Positions 16,126-24,576 of a DNA stretch of 44,545 bases are shown here, piece by piece (within the stretch, counting starts at the first letter, position 1; every line of letters begins with the position of its first letter). Source of the DNA: Chitinophagaceae bacterium. GTDB lineage: Bacteria; Bacteroidota; Bacteroidia; Chitinophagales; REEL01. The stretch lies in the NCBI GenBank assembly GCA_007695095.1, contig REEL01000083.1:1-44545 (forward strand). Direction: 5' to 3'. The notes beneath the pieces were generated by a model. It saw only the letters and a list, made by a program, of their open reading frames with translations, made no database searches and was not told where the DNA came from. The translations under genes and the position numbers were made by a program.

Positions 16126-16386
16126 TTACAAATTGGGCTTAGTCATATTTACAGCAACTACTGAATGGATTTCAGGAACGGCTTTTTTGACAGCTTCTTC
16201 TATACCTGCCTTCATAGTGAAATAGCTTTGCGGGCAAGTTTCACAGGCACCTACTAATCTAACCTTAAGAATATTTTCTTCGGTAAGTTCTAATACCTCG
16301 ACATTTCCACCATCTTTTTTAAGATAGGGTCTCATGGTATCTAATGAACGTTCTACACGTTCCAATATGTCTGCATTTTCTACCAT
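16126..16386 (-). CDS. NifU-like C-terminal domain Fe-S protein
   Basis: The product is 86 aa, a single NifU C-terminal (Nfu) domain. The conserved parts are YLKKDGGNVEVLEL, the cluster-binding CxxC as GACETCPQS (Cys48 and Cys51), and a helix ending EEAVKKAVPEI. Such small Nfu proteins hold or pass on Fe-S clusters. It is the last gene of a leftward run and lies 47 bases after mrp, the other Fe-S carrier, so both probably serve cluster assembly or delivery. Confidence 0.9.
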   Translation of the reverse strand: MVENADILERVERSLDTMRPYLKKDGGNVEVLELTEENILKVRLVGACETCPQSYFTMKAGIEEAVKKAVPEIHSVVAVNMTKPNL

Positions 16387-16433
16387 TATTTATAATTATT
16401 CGTTGAAGTAAGATAATCAAAAAAAACCGATTA

Positions 16434-17519
16434 TTATACTTGTTTTACTTCTTTCTTTTCAGCATTTAAAATTGAAATATACCTGGCTACATTTTCACCT
16501 AAATTCATAAAAGCTTCTGCTGTTGGATTTTCTTTTTCCAAAACTACAGGAGCTCCAAAGTCTCCACCTTCCCTGATGGATTGTACTAACGGAATTTCTC
16601 CAAGAAAATTTGTATCAAACTCTTCGGCGATTCTTCGACCGCCTCCTTTACCAAAAATATAATATCTGTTTTGCGGTAATTCCTTAGGTGTAAAGTAAGA
16701 CATGTTTTCTACTACTCCAATTACAGGAATATTAATAGATTCCATTCTGAACATGCTGATACCTTTCTGAGCATCTGCTAAAGCAACATCCTGAGGGGTT
16801 GTCACTATAACAGCACCGGTTATAGGTAATGTTTGAGCAATGGTTAAATGAACATCACCGGTTCCGGGAGGCAGATCCAGCAATAAGTAATCTAATTCGC
16901 CCCAAATTACATCTGTTACAAACTGTCTTAAAGCTGAAGAAACCATAGGCCCTCTCCAAACAACAGACTGTCTTTCATCGATTAAAAAACCGATGGATAA
17001 AATTTTAACGCCCCATTTTTCAATAGGTAAAATATAGTGTTTATTCTCAATTTTCTGAATGGCAGGTCGCTCCCCTTTTAGTCCAAACATAATAGGTATA
17101 GACGGGCCATGAATATCTGCGTCAATAATTCCGACTTTAGCACCCTTTCTGGCAAGTGCCAAAGCTAAATTTACTGCTACAGTGGACTTCCCCACTCCGC
17201 CTTTACCGGATGCTACGCAAACGATGTTACGAACTCCCGGTAATAAATTTAAATCTTTTCTCGGTGTAGTAACTCTGGCGGTCATTTCTATAGAAACATC
17301 CAAATCCGGACTTATTAATGTAGAAATAGCTTTCCTGCAATCTGCCTCTATCTGCTCCTTTAACGGGCAAGCGGGAGTAGTCAGCACAACGGTAAATGAA
17401 AGTTTGTTACCCTCAATCTGTATTTTCTCAATCATGTTTAAATAGACCAAATCTTTCTTTAAATCAGGATCGTGTACAGTACTTAATGCTTCTAAAACTT
17501 GATCTTTTGTGATATTCAT
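16434..17519 (-). CDS. mrp: Mrp/ApbC-type P-loop ATPase, Fe-S carrier
   Basis: The product is 361 aa. Residues 1-80 form a MIP18/DUF59 domain (VHDPDLKKDLVYLNMI, TTPACPLKEQIE). The P-loop core follows with the deviant Walker A SGKGGVGKS (about 104-112), IDADIHGPSIPIMFG, DYLLLDLPPGTGDVHLT and VVTTPQDVALADAQKG. ENMSYFTPKELPQNRYYIFGK has no CxxC where proteobacterial Mrp proteins have one; the Cys-less version is what I recall from Bacteroidota. Mrp proteins bind and transfer Fe-S clusters in an ATP-dependent way. It is followed by the Nfu-like gene and preceded, 38 bases upstream, by a repeat protein gene. Confidence 0.93.
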   Translation of the reverse strand: MNITKDQVLEALSTVHDPDLKKDLVYLNMIEKIQIEGNKLSFTVVLTTPACPLKEQIEADCRKAISTLISPDLDVSIEMTARVTTPRKDLNLLPGVRNIVCVASGKGGVGKSTVAVNLALALARKGAKVGIIDADIHGPSIPIMFGLKGERPAIQKIENKHYILPIEKWGVKILSIGFLIDERQSVVWRGPMVSSALRQFVTDVIWGELDYLLLDLPPGTGDVHLTIAQTLPITGAVIVTTPQDVALADAQKGISMFRMESINIPVIGVVENMSYFTPKELPQNRYYIFGKGGGRRIAEEFDTNFLGEIPLVQSIREGGDFGAPVVLEKENPTAEAFMNLGENVARYISILNAEKKEVKQV

Positions 17520-17557
17520 CTCTATTTTTTTTACTTTCTGTTTATGAAAGTATTTTT

Positions 17558-18661
17558 TTAAAAAGCTTGTATTACCTGGCCATCAAAATACACTAATAAA
17601 TGATGCGGTATCCTTTTGAACATAACAACATTGTTAGAAAGTTCATAAGAAGTGACATTTTGGTTGTATAAAACTTTTTTCTCTCCGTTAATAAATCCTA
17701 TAAGTTTGTTATCCAGGTCTTTATATACTAACATATCCCTGTCAATATAGAAACTCTCAGGTATATAATATTCCAATGTCCTGCTTTCACCATTATAAAA
17801 AACATTGAAATGATTAGATTGATCTGCATAAACCATAATATTTTGTTCCAATTGCATCATAGATGGTCTGGACTGCATAAGTTCATAAATTTCACCATTG
17901 TAGAATACATTAAAATTTTGCTGAGAATTTACATAAGCAACCATATCAAAACCAACACTAAAAGTCAATGGTTTAAATGATTCCAATAAAGTGATCTCCC
18001 CTTTATGAAAAACATTAAAATTGTCCATATAATCAATGTAAGCTACGGTGTTTTTAGATATCCCATAAGAAGAAGGCTTGCCATAAGTGTTTAGTTCCAT
18101 TACATTACCTCTGTAAACGGCCTTTAGAAAATCATTTCTATCATTGTAAATAACAACGTTATTTTTTGCATCAAAAAACGGTACGCTCCAACTCTCCAGC
18201 TGATTGGTTATTCCATATTGAAAAAGCTGAAAGAAACCGAGATGGTCGTTAAAAACAATCAAGCTATCAGTAATTACTATATCGGACTCTACCCATCGGG
18301 CAACGGTTTCTATACGATTTCTGTAAAGCGCATAAATATCATTGAATCTTCTGTAAACCATTAAAAAATCGGTAGCATAAAAAAAGTGTGGCCTGTCCTG
18401 TTCTATTGTTTGTACAGTTCCATTATAATAAATTTTTAAGTGGTCGGCATTATCTATATAGACAACATAATTTCTACCAACGGCGTATTCTTTGGGAGGT
18501 AAATGTTCTATTTGCCTTACTACACCATTATCAAAAATGTAGAAACGGTCTCTTACATCTTTAAAAGCTGTAATTCCCTGAGCACAGACTTCAGTAGGAA
18601 GATTTAAAAGAAAGAAAAAAAACGAAAAGATTAAAAGCAGTAGTTTATTATTTTTCACCAA
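17558..18661 (-). CDS. Exported repeat protein, probable beta-propeller-like fold
   Basis: The product is 367 aa and not of a named family that I recognise. After a signal peptide (about residues 1-28, ending CAQ) the whole protein is built from about ten units of roughly 35 residues. Each has an aromatic strand plus turn such as FYIFDNGVV, KIYYNGTV, NVFHKGEI, NVFYNGEI, NVFYNGES, IGFINGEK and LVYFDGQV, followed by a hydrophobic strand (NIMVYADQ, DMLVYKDL). This regular beta pattern suggests a closed or extended beta structure in the periplasm. It sits between the thioredoxin-like gene and mrp with short gaps (47 and 38 bases), so co-transcription is likely, although its link to Fe-S work is unclear. 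Confidence 0.7.
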   Translation of the reverse strand: MVKNNKLLLLIFSFFFFLLNLPTEVCAQGITAFKDVRDRFYIFDNGVVRQIEHLPPKEYAVGRNYVVYIDNADHLKIYYNGTVQTIEQDRPHFFYATDFLMVYRRFNDIYALYRNRIETVARWVESDIVITDSLIVFNDHLGFFQLFQYGITNQLESWSVPFFDAKNNVVIYNDRNDFLKAVYRGNVMELNTYGKPSSYGISKNTVAYIDYMDNFNVFHKGEITLLESFKPLTFSVGFDMVAYVNSQQNFNVFYNGEIYELMQSRPSMMQLEQNIMVYADQSNHFNVFYNGESRTLEYYIPESFYIDRDMLVYKDLDNKLIGFINGEKKVLYNQNVTSYELSNNVVMFKRIPHHLLVYFDGQVIQAF

Positions 18662-18708
18662 ATAACTTTTATGTAATTAAAAAACTGAAAAAGCTCTCAG
18701 GTGATAAA

Positions 18709-19263
18709 CTATTTGATTGGAGATTCAAAGTTTTCTTCAAATTCTTCCCAGTCAACTGTTTTATAATAATTCTCTCCAAAATACTGAAGGAACATATGGA
18801 GAGCATTGGGTTCACGATAACCCGGTATAGGTTGTAAAAGGTCATTATTTTCATCTAAAAAAACGATGGACGGGTAACTCATTCTTCCCTGTAATAAAGT
18901 TGCCGGAAGTTCATGATACCCTCTTCTGCCACTCTCTACAAAGCGATATACCTGATCTCCAATTGTTATCGGCTCTTTCATTTCACCGTTCATTTTAACC
19001 GGGTAAAAATGTTTGTTTATGTATTCAATAATAAACGGATGAGAGTATGTATTTTGGTCCATACGACGGCACCAGCCGCACCAATCCGTGTAAACGTCAA
19101 TGAAAATTTTCTTTGGGTTTGCTGTATTTTTTTCAAGTGCCTCCTGGATGGGCAACCAATTTATTGATTCATCCTGACTTTCATTATTAGAGGCATTAAG
19201 TTGCCAAACTATCAAAGAGAAAAATACTAAAAATAATGTACGCATAATTAATTTGGTTTTCAT
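18709..19263 (-). CDS. Exported thioredoxin-like protein
   Basis: The product is 184 aa. An N-terminal hydrophobic signal (about residues 7-24; MRTLFLVFFSLIVWQLNA) sends it to the periplasm; Met7 is an alternative start. The thioredoxin fold shows FIDVYTDWCGWCRRMD with the redox pair Cys62 and Cys65, a long helix, and the cis-Pro region MSYPSIVFLDENNDLL. The CGWC centre resembles DUF255/thioredoxin_7 proteins. The protein probably reduces or isomerises disulfides, or guards exported thiols. It starts the leftward run leading to the repeat protein, Mrp and Nfu genes. Confidence 0.85.
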   Translation of the reverse strand: MKTKLIMRTLFLVFFSLIVWQLNASNNESQDESINWLPIQEALEKNTANPKKIFIDVYTDWCGWCRRMDQNTYSHPFIIEYINKHFYPVKMNGEMKEPITIGDQVYRFVESGRRGYHELPATLLQGRMSYPSIVFLDENNDLLQPIPGYREPNALHMFLQYFGENYYKTVDWEEFEENFESPIK

Positions 19264-19426
19264 TTTTAATTCTAAGCCGATGCTTTTTTTATCCTAAATT
19301 GAATTGCAATAAGTTTGCCAATCTTCATAAATGATAAATATAAGTTTTTTTTAGTGAATTCAAACCTTTATAAGATAAAAACTTTTTGTTAGAAAATGTT
19401 TATTATAAAAAGTAAATGCCTTGCTT

Positions 19427-20035
19427 TTATTGTATTTTAGATAGAGAACCAATGGATGATTGCAAAATCTCTGATTCATCAACATAAACATAGGAAGGCA
19501 TTATAAAATCTATCTGAACAGGATTTTCCAAACCCTTTTCAATTAAAATTTTCATATTGACCCATCTGGGGGTTTGTAATAAGTAATGGTGTATCAAAAA
19601 ACTTTTCAACTGATAAGACTCTTTTCGCAAATTTGATAAATCACCATCCGGATTTAAGAGATTCTCTGTATTATTCAAGAGTTCATTCAGGTAGCTTTCG
19701 CTTATCACTTCTGAAATAATGACAAAAGCATTCTTTAATTCATCCCCATAAATATTTTCTGAGGGCGATAAATACGTTTCATGAATTGCCGCAAATTTGA
19801 CCATTTCCGTATTCAAATCCTCCATACTTACCACATCATCCCAATATCTGGGTAAAAGCATAGAAATTTGATTATAAGTAACACTTTCAGTACTTAGTTT
19901 TGCACTATCTACATTAATGCTATACATTGGATAATCGGCATATCTGGTGCCTCTTTCGCTACTTTCACAACCCCAAAGCATAAAAATAAAGAAACTAAAC
20001 CAAACTACCGCATAGGAATTATTCATTCTGTTCAT
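19427..20035 (-). CDS. Hypothetical lipoprotein downstream of fabD
   Basis: The product is 202 aa and unrecognised. The signal FSFFIFMLWGCESS has a plausible lipobox Cys near residue 23; Met4 is an alternative start. The mature part is mostly helical and acidic, with YWDDVVSMEDLNTEMVKFA and LLNNTENLLNPDGDLSNLRK, and no motif I can name. It starts two bases after the fabD stop, so it is translated from the queD-folE-fabD message. The tight spacing suggests a conserved cluster, but no function follows from it. Confidence 0.7.
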   Translation of the reverse strand: MNRMNNSYAVVWFSFFIFMLWGCESSERGTRYADYPMYSINVDSAKLSTESVTYNQISMLLPRYWDDVVSMEDLNTEMVKFAAIHETYLSPSENIYGDELKNAFVIISEVISESYLNELLNNTENLLNPDGDLSNLRKESYQLKSFLIHHYLLQTPRWVNMKILIEKGLENPVQIDFIMPSYVYVDESEILQSSIGSLSKIQ

Positions 20036-20037
20036 TT

Positions 20038-20919
20038 TTATTGTACCCCACCTACATTAACGTCTCTTGAAACTTTTCGTATTAATCCCTGTAAAACTTT
20101 TCCGGGACCAATTTCCATAAATTCTGTTGCACCGTCTGCAAGCATCTGTTCAACGCTTTGTGTCCATTTTACCGGAGCAGTCAACTGAGCAATTAAGTTT
20201 TTTTGAATCTCTGCAGGGTCAGAAACAGCAGTAGCTGTATAGTTTTGATATACGGGACATTCAGGCTTAGAAAAATGTGTCTTAAGAATTGCTTCTTCCA
20301 GTTTCACTCTTGCCGGTTCCATCAGTGGTGAGTGAAAAGCACCACCTACATTTAATATCATAGCTCTTCTGGCTCCGGCTTCTTTTAGTTTTTCACAGGC
20401 AGCATCGATTCCCTTTAACGAACCACTGATTACGAGCTGTCCGGGGCAATTGAAATTTGCAGCCACAACTATTTCATCGCTGATAGAATTACAGACTTCA
20501 ACAACTATATTATCGTCAAGTCCGATTATGGCAGCCATAGTAGAAGGTTCTAATTCACAAGCTTCCTGCATGGCCAGCGCTCTTTTATAGACTAGTTTCA
20601 AAGCATCCTCAAACTCTAAGGTTTTATTCGCAACCAAAGCAGAAAACTCACCCAGCGAATGTCCTGCAACCATATCCGGTTTAATATTTCTACTAACTGA
20701 ACTATAGGCTGCAATTGAATGTGTAAATACCGCAGGTTGCGTAATTTTTGTTTGCTTTAAAGCGCTTTCCTCACCTTCAAACATCACCTTCGTCAACTCA
20801 AAACCCAGTACTTCGTTGGCTTTATCAAAAATAGTTTTAGAAGCCGGTGAAGTATCATAAAGTAATTTACCCATTCCGGTAAACTGTGCCCCTTGACCCG
20901 GGAAAACAAAAGCTTTCAT
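20038..20919 (-). CDS. fabD: Malonyl-CoA-acyl carrier protein transacylase
   Basis: The product is 293 aa, near the usual length for FabD. It loads malonyl groups from CoA onto acyl carrier protein for fatty acid synthesis. Seen in sequence: FPGQGAQFTGMG at the N-terminus, the nucleophile Ser88 in GHSLGEFSAL, Arg113 in YKRALAMQ, and His196 in GGAFHSPLM as the catalytic base. The C-terminal EIGPGKVLQGLIRK is standard. The gene lies nine bases after folE and two before the lipoprotein gene, inside a four-gene leftward run. Confidence 0.96.
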   Translation of the reverse strand: MKAFVFPGQGAQFTGMGKLLYDTSPASKTIFDKANEVLGFELTKVMFEGEESALKQTKITQPAVFTHSIAAYSSVSRNIKPDMVAGHSLGEFSALVANKTLEFEDALKLVYKRALAMQEACELEPSTMAAIIGLDDNIVVEVCNSISDEIVVAANFNCPGQLVISGSLKGIDAACEKLKEAGARRAMILNVGGAFHSPLMEPARVKLEEAILKTHFSKPECPVYQNYTATAVSDPAEIQKNLIAQLTAPVKWTQSVEQMLADGATEFMEIGPGKVLQGLIRKVSRDVNVGGVQ

Positions 20920-20928
20920 ATTTAATTT

Positions 20929-21528
20929 TTATCTGATTAAGTTAAGAAATTCGGTTCGGGTTGCCTGATTCATAAACTCTCCTCTAAAGGCCGATGTGGT
21001 TGTTTGAGAGTTTTGCTTTTGAGAACCACGCATCATCATACAAAGATGCTGAGCTTCAATAACTACAGCTGCTCCCTGTGGTTTTAAAACATCTACTATA
21101 CATTCTATAATTTGAGTAGTTAATCGTTCCTGAACTTGCAGTCGTCTTGCAAAAACATCCACTACTCTAGGAATTTTACTTAAACCAACTATTTTCCCAT
21201 TAGGGATATAAGCCACATGAGCCTTACCAAAAAAAGGAAGTATATGATGTTCACAAAGTGAATAAACTTCAATATCTTTTACCACAACCATTTCATTATG
21301 GTCTTCATCGAAAACGGCACTTTCTAAAATTTTGGCCGGATCCATTTGATATCCCTGAGTAAGAAATTGCATGGCCTTAGCTATCCTTTCGGGTGTTTTA
21401 ATCAGGCCGTCTCTGGAAGAATCTTCTCCCAAACTTTTAATTATTTTTTCATATAAATCAGCGAGATAATCCGTTTGTCCTTCATTATAAACATCTATTT
21501 TCTTGTAATTTTTGGGATTTTCTTTCAT
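20929..21528 (-). CDS. folE: GTP cyclohydrolase I
   Basis: The product is 199 aa. The enzyme opens GTP to 7,8-dihydroneopterin triphosphate, the first step of folate and of queuosine/pterin synthesis. Zinc ligands are visible: Cys92 and His95 in [17 protein letters not shown], and Cys163 in [33 protein letters not shown] is the conserved active-site helix region (written here without gaps only to 20 residues: [20 protein letters not shown]). Its neighbour queD, 13 bases upstream, uses its product, so the pair is functionally coherent. Confidence 0.96.
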   Translation of the reverse strand: MKENPKNYKKIDVYNEGQTDYLADLYEKIIKSLGEDSSRDGLIKTPERIAKAMQFLTQGYQMDPAKILESAVFDEDHNEMVVVKDIEVYSLCEHHILPFFGKAHVAYIPNGKIVGLSKIPRVVDVFARRLQVQERLTTQIIECIVDVLKPQGAAVVIEAQHLCMMMRGSQKQNSQTTTSAFRGEFMNQATRTEFLNLIR

Positions 21529-21541
21529 GTATCTGATTTAA

Positions 21542-21955
21542 TTATTCTCCAAAATATTCTGCATATATGTTTTCTGTCTCATAAAGCTTAACGGAATGTA
21601 GTGAACAGCCTTTAATATTCAGCTCCAGTTCTTTCCAAATGGCGATTACCAAATTTTCGGTAGAAGGCATGATTCCATCTAAAAATGGAACATCCATATT
21701 CAAATTTCTATGATCTAATTTATCAATCACTTTTTCTTTTATGAGAGTTCCTAACTCTTTCACATTTATGATAAACCCCGTGTCCGGGTCAGGCGTTCCT
21801 TTTACAGTTACAAACAATTGATAATTATGACCGTGCCAGTTTGTGTTTGCACATTTGCCAAAAACACTTCTGTTCTTTTCTTCTGACCACTTAGGATTAA
21901 AAAGTTTGTGTGCTGCATTAAAGGTTTCGCGCCTCGTCAAATAAACCATGCTCAC
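21542..21955 (-). CDS. queD: 6-pyruvoyl-tetrahydropterin synthase / QueD family
   Basis: The product is 137 aa. The zinc-binding histidines are His16 in FNAAHKLF and His41 and His43 in WHGHNYQ; Cys35 in FGKCANTNW is the expected catalytic Cys, and LDHRNLN carries the partner His. The C-terminal YETENIYAEY holds the pterin-binding Glu. The family converts dihydroneopterin triphosphate either to 6-carboxy-tetrahydropterin (QueD, for queuosine) or to 6-pyruvoyl-tetrahydropterin. QueD is the more likely bacterial role, and folE directly downstream makes the substrate. A -7 box 11 bases upstream implies a very short leader; Met3 is an alternative start. Confidence 0.9.
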   Translation of the reverse strand: MSMVYLTRRETFNAAHKLFNPKWSEEKNRSVFGKCANTNWHGHNYQLFVTVKGTPDPDTGFIINVKELGTLIKEKVIDKLDHRNLNMDVPFLDGIMPSTENLVIAIWKELELNIKGCSLHSVKLYETENIYAEYFGE

Positions 21956-21965
21956 TTTTTTTGTG

Positions 21966-21973
21966 CAAAGATA
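21966..21973 (-). promoter_or_regulatory. Predicted -7 box for the queD-folE-fabD run
   Basis: On the minus strand TATCTTTG is a perfect TAnnTTTG box, 11 bases before the queD start. Transcription would begin near 21960, leaving almost no leader. No -33 element was found. Confidence 0.5.
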
Positions 21974-22248
21974 AGCATTAAAACATTTTCTTTAATAAAG
22001 CAGTGCTTTTCTTCTACTTTTAATCCTAAAATCTGTGGATTTCATTGTTTTTATTTAGGGTGAAAATGGAAATTTGCTTCGCAAGACCCAAAGGAGAAAG
22101 TAGGCAGTGGCAGTAGGCACTTATGAAAGAACCAAGACCCAAGTATGACCAAGACCCAAATTCCAAAAATTCAAAGGCAGCAATTTTATTAGCCGGCTCA
22201 TAAAAGGGAAAACCTAAAAAATCCGTTATTATGAAATAATCCTTGAAT

Positions 22249-22329
22249 AACCCGCAAGGTTTTTGTTTTTTCAATTGCATCTGAATTCACTAACAATAAA
22301 ATTCATTATAAAAGTAAACCTTGCGGGTT
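22249..22329. repeat. Perfect 14-bp inverted repeat, 53-bp spacer
   Basis: AACCCGCAAGGTTT (22249-22262) and AAACCTTGCGGGTT (22316-22329) are exact reverse complements. Each arm is followed by T-rich DNA on one side. It could be a long stem-loop, a small MITE-like unit, or the paired ends of a lost element. Confidence 0.55.
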
Positions 22330-22357
22330 TATCCCGGAACCAAGACCCAAGAGAGAA

Positions 22358-22488
22358 ATGGAAAAATTATGATGGAAAATATGCTTCGCAAGTCCCAAGA
22401 GCCCAAATTTCAAGAGCCCAAATTCCAAGAAAATTTAGACAGCGGCAGTAGGCGCTTTGCAGTTTATGGAAAAATTATGATGGAAAAT
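22358..22488. repeat. 23-bp direct repeat pair (22358-22380, 22466-22488)
   Basis: Both copies read ATGGAAAAATTATGATGG followed by AAAAT. The core AAAATTATGATGGAAAAT is found reverse-complemented at 40038-40055. Confidence 0.65.
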
Positions 22489-22671
22489 GGCAAATGGAAG
22501 AAAGTAAATTTAAATCTAAAAAACCAAAAATTCAACTCTAACAAGAACAGATAACCAATTATAAATTATGTATATAAATTCATAGATTTCAACTTTTTAG
22601 AAATAGAATTGTTAAAGTTTTTGTTATATTAGTTAGATTAAATTACGGTTATACACTTTTAAGTACCTTTA

Positions 22672-24507
22672 ATGAGAAAAAATATACTTTTTAAATCTAC
22701 CGGCTTCCTGTTTCTATTTATTTTAACTGCTGTAAGTGCTCATAGCTTTGAAATTGGGCGATATACTATCACTTATCAAGATCCGGACAGAAATAACAGA
22801 AGCATACCTACAGAAATATATTATCCTGCACAAACTGCCGGCACTCAGACTCCATTTGCGAACGGTACTTTCCCGGTGGTAGTTTTTGGGCACGGATTTG
22901 CAATGGAATGGTCGGCCTACCAAAATATATGGGAGTTTTTAGTATCTCAAGGATATATAGTTGCTTTCCCCAAAACTGAAAACACCCTTTTTCCTCCTCC
23001 CAGTCATGGTGATTTTGGTGCTGACATTAACTTTTTAGTTGGTCAGATTATACAATCCGGCAATACACCGGGCTCTTTCTTTTATGGGAAAACCAATAAT
23101 AAAGCCGCCGTATTGGGGCACTCAATGGGTGGAGGTGCTGCTTTTTTAGCTGCTGACGGAGGGCATTCTGCCATTAAAACAAAAATTACATTAGCGGCAG
23201 CTGAAACCAACCCTTCTGCTATTGGGGCGGCTGAAAATATAGATATCCCTTCATTGGTTATTGCCGGTGCCAATGATTGTGTAACCCCTCCGGGTGACCA
23301 TCAGATACTTATGTACAACGAACTTTCGACTGCTTGTAAATTTTATGTAAGCATTGAAGGTGCCAGCCATTGTCAATTTGCCAATTCTAATTTCAACTGC
23401 TCATTTGGAGAAAGCACCTGCTCCCCCTCTGCTTCGATTTCAAGAGCCGTGCAACAAAGCAGAACAAATGATTTAATTTTACCCTGGCTAAACTATTTTT
23501 TAAAAGGGCAATGCACTGCCTGGGAAACTTTCAATGATTATATTGAAAATCAAAGTTTTATAGACTTTAATGCTTCCTGTTTGCTTAATCCGGCTACTGC
23601 TGAAATTGAAATCACAGGTGATTCTGACTTTTGTGAAGGAGAATCTGCAATATTAAGTACTGCCTCTGATGATTCATACACCTATTCCTGGAATAATGGA
23701 AGTTCTGACAGTATTATTATCGTTAATCAAAGCGGTACTTATTCTGTGATAGTTACTGACCCGGCCGGCTGTTCTGATACCTCAGAAGTCCAAATTAATG
23801 TTTTACCTTCTCCTTCCCCATCCATAAATGCCATTCCCGGAAACGCAGTATGCTCCGTTGACAGTATAATACTCAGCACGCAAAATGTATATAACAGCTA
23901 CCTTTGGAGTACTGGCTCTACTGAGGCAAATACAATTATATATGATAATGACACTATCTCGGTAATAGTTACCTACCAGAACGGTTGTTCCGGCACGAAT
24001 GAGATTGTACTTGAGTTTTTTGAACAACCCGATAGTGGCTTTTTATACTTTGAGAACGATACCTTGTTTTCCAGTATTAACGGTACTTTTTACAACTGGA
24101 TGTTAGACGGTGAAATATTGCCTGCAAACCCGCAACAAAACTTTATTCTTCCGGAAAGTGAGGGCGTTTATATGTTAGAGATTGTTCAAAGTGAAAATTG
24201 TAGTATTTATACAGAGCCGTTTTTATTCACTTTTAACCATAACCGGAATTTAGAAAACAACATAGATTTTACAGCTTATGTGCAAAACAATCTTTTGAAA
24301 GTAAACATAAATACTGTTGAATCTAAAAAGCTTGTATTTGAACTGTTTGATATTCAGGGGCGAATTATTCATCAAAACCACCGGGAAATTTATAAAAACA
24401 GCCATTTTACCTTAACTGAAACCGGAAACCTCAGTAGTGGTTTATATCTTTTAAGAGTCAGCAAGGGTGCGCAAAGGCAAGTTCAGAAAATTTATATTAA
24501 CCATTAA
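22672..24507 (+). CDS. Secreted alpha/beta hydrolase with T9SS sorting domain
   Basis: The product is 611 aa. Signal peptide about 1-24. Residues 25-300 form an alpha/beta hydrolase of the chlorophyllase / dienelactone hydrolase / polyester hydrolase type: VVVFGHGFAMEWSAY (oxyanion region), nucleophile Ser151 in LGHSMGGGAA, Asp202 in GANDCVTPPGDH and His233 in GASHCQF complete a triad. Cysteines near these sites may form disulfides. Residues about 310-500 hold two Ig-like segments (YTYSWNNGSSDSIIIVNQSG; YNSYLWSTGSTEAN) and the end is a type A T9SS sorting domain (LVFELFDIQGRI ... GLYLLRVSKGAQ ... KIYINH). The enzyme should act on an ester outside the cell; the real substrate is unknown. Its last codons lie inside an 81-bp segment duplicated from the nearby VOC gene. 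Confidence 0.85.
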   Translation: MRKNILFKSTGFLFLFILTAVSAHSFEIGRYTITYQDPDRNNRSIPTEIYYPAQTAGTQTPFANGTFPVVVFGHGFAMEWSAYQNIWEFLVSQGYIVAFPKTENTLFPPPSHGDFGADINFLVGQIIQSGNTPGSFFYGKTNNKAAVLGHSMGGGAAFLAADGGHSAIKTKITLAAAETNPSAIGAAENIDIPSLVIAGANDCVTPPGDHQILMYNELSTACKFYVSIEGASHCQFANSNFNCSFGESTCSPSASISRAVQQSRTNDLILPWLNYFLKGQCTAWETFNDYIENQSFIDFNASCLLNPATAEIEITGDSDFCEGESAILSTASDDSYTYSWNNGSSDSIIIVNQSGTYSVIVTDPAGCSDTSEVQINVLPSPSPSINAIPGNAVCSVDSIILSTQNVYNSYLWSTGSTEANTIIYDNDTISVIVTYQNGCSGTNEIVLEFFEQPDSGFLYFENDTLFSSINGTFYNWMLDGEILPANPQQNFILPESEGVYMLEIVQSENCSIYTEPFLFTFNHNRNLENNIDFTAYVQNNLLKVNINTVESKKLVFELFDIQGRIIHQNHREIYKNSHFTLTETGNLSSGLYLLRVSKGAQRQVQKIYINH

Positions 24508-24576
24508 TCTCCCCACTTACCTTTCTTAACAATTTCGCCTACATGTTTGTCAGGGTCTTCAAAGTAGAATGATTCA
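24496..24576. repeat. Duplicated VOC 3' segment, copy 1
   Basis: This 81-bp stretch matches 24792-24872 without gaps and with four mismatches. It starts within the last codons of the secreted hydrolase gene and covers the 3' end of the VOC fragment. Confidence 0.85.

Larger units (their letters stand above)
21956..22671. other. Repeat-rich intergenic region, no gene
   Basis: No credible coding sequence was found; open frames here run through repetitive text. It holds the queD promoter, strings built from CCAAGACCCAA, CAAGAGCCCAAATT and GGCAGTAGGC, a 23-bp exact direct repeat (22358-22380 and 22466-22488), two copies of GCTTCGCAAG-TCCCAA or GACCCAA (about 22076 and 22383), and a perfect 14-bp inverted repeat (22249-22262, 22316-22329). 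Parts recur in the opposite orientation at 40038-40110. Such degenerate intergenic repeats are known in Bacteroidota genomes. Confidence 0.65.

Noticed and set aside
22263-22554. Two rightward open frames of 62 and 77 codons
   Set aside because: They consist of repeat text (SQEPKFQEPKF) and overlap in different frames of the same repeats.
22672-22680. Sigma-54 sites upstream of the window's lipoprotein and T9SS genes
   Set aside because: Apart from the imperfect one at 11310-11323, no GG-N10-GC pattern with TGGCAC/TTGC character was found in these upstream regions by eye.
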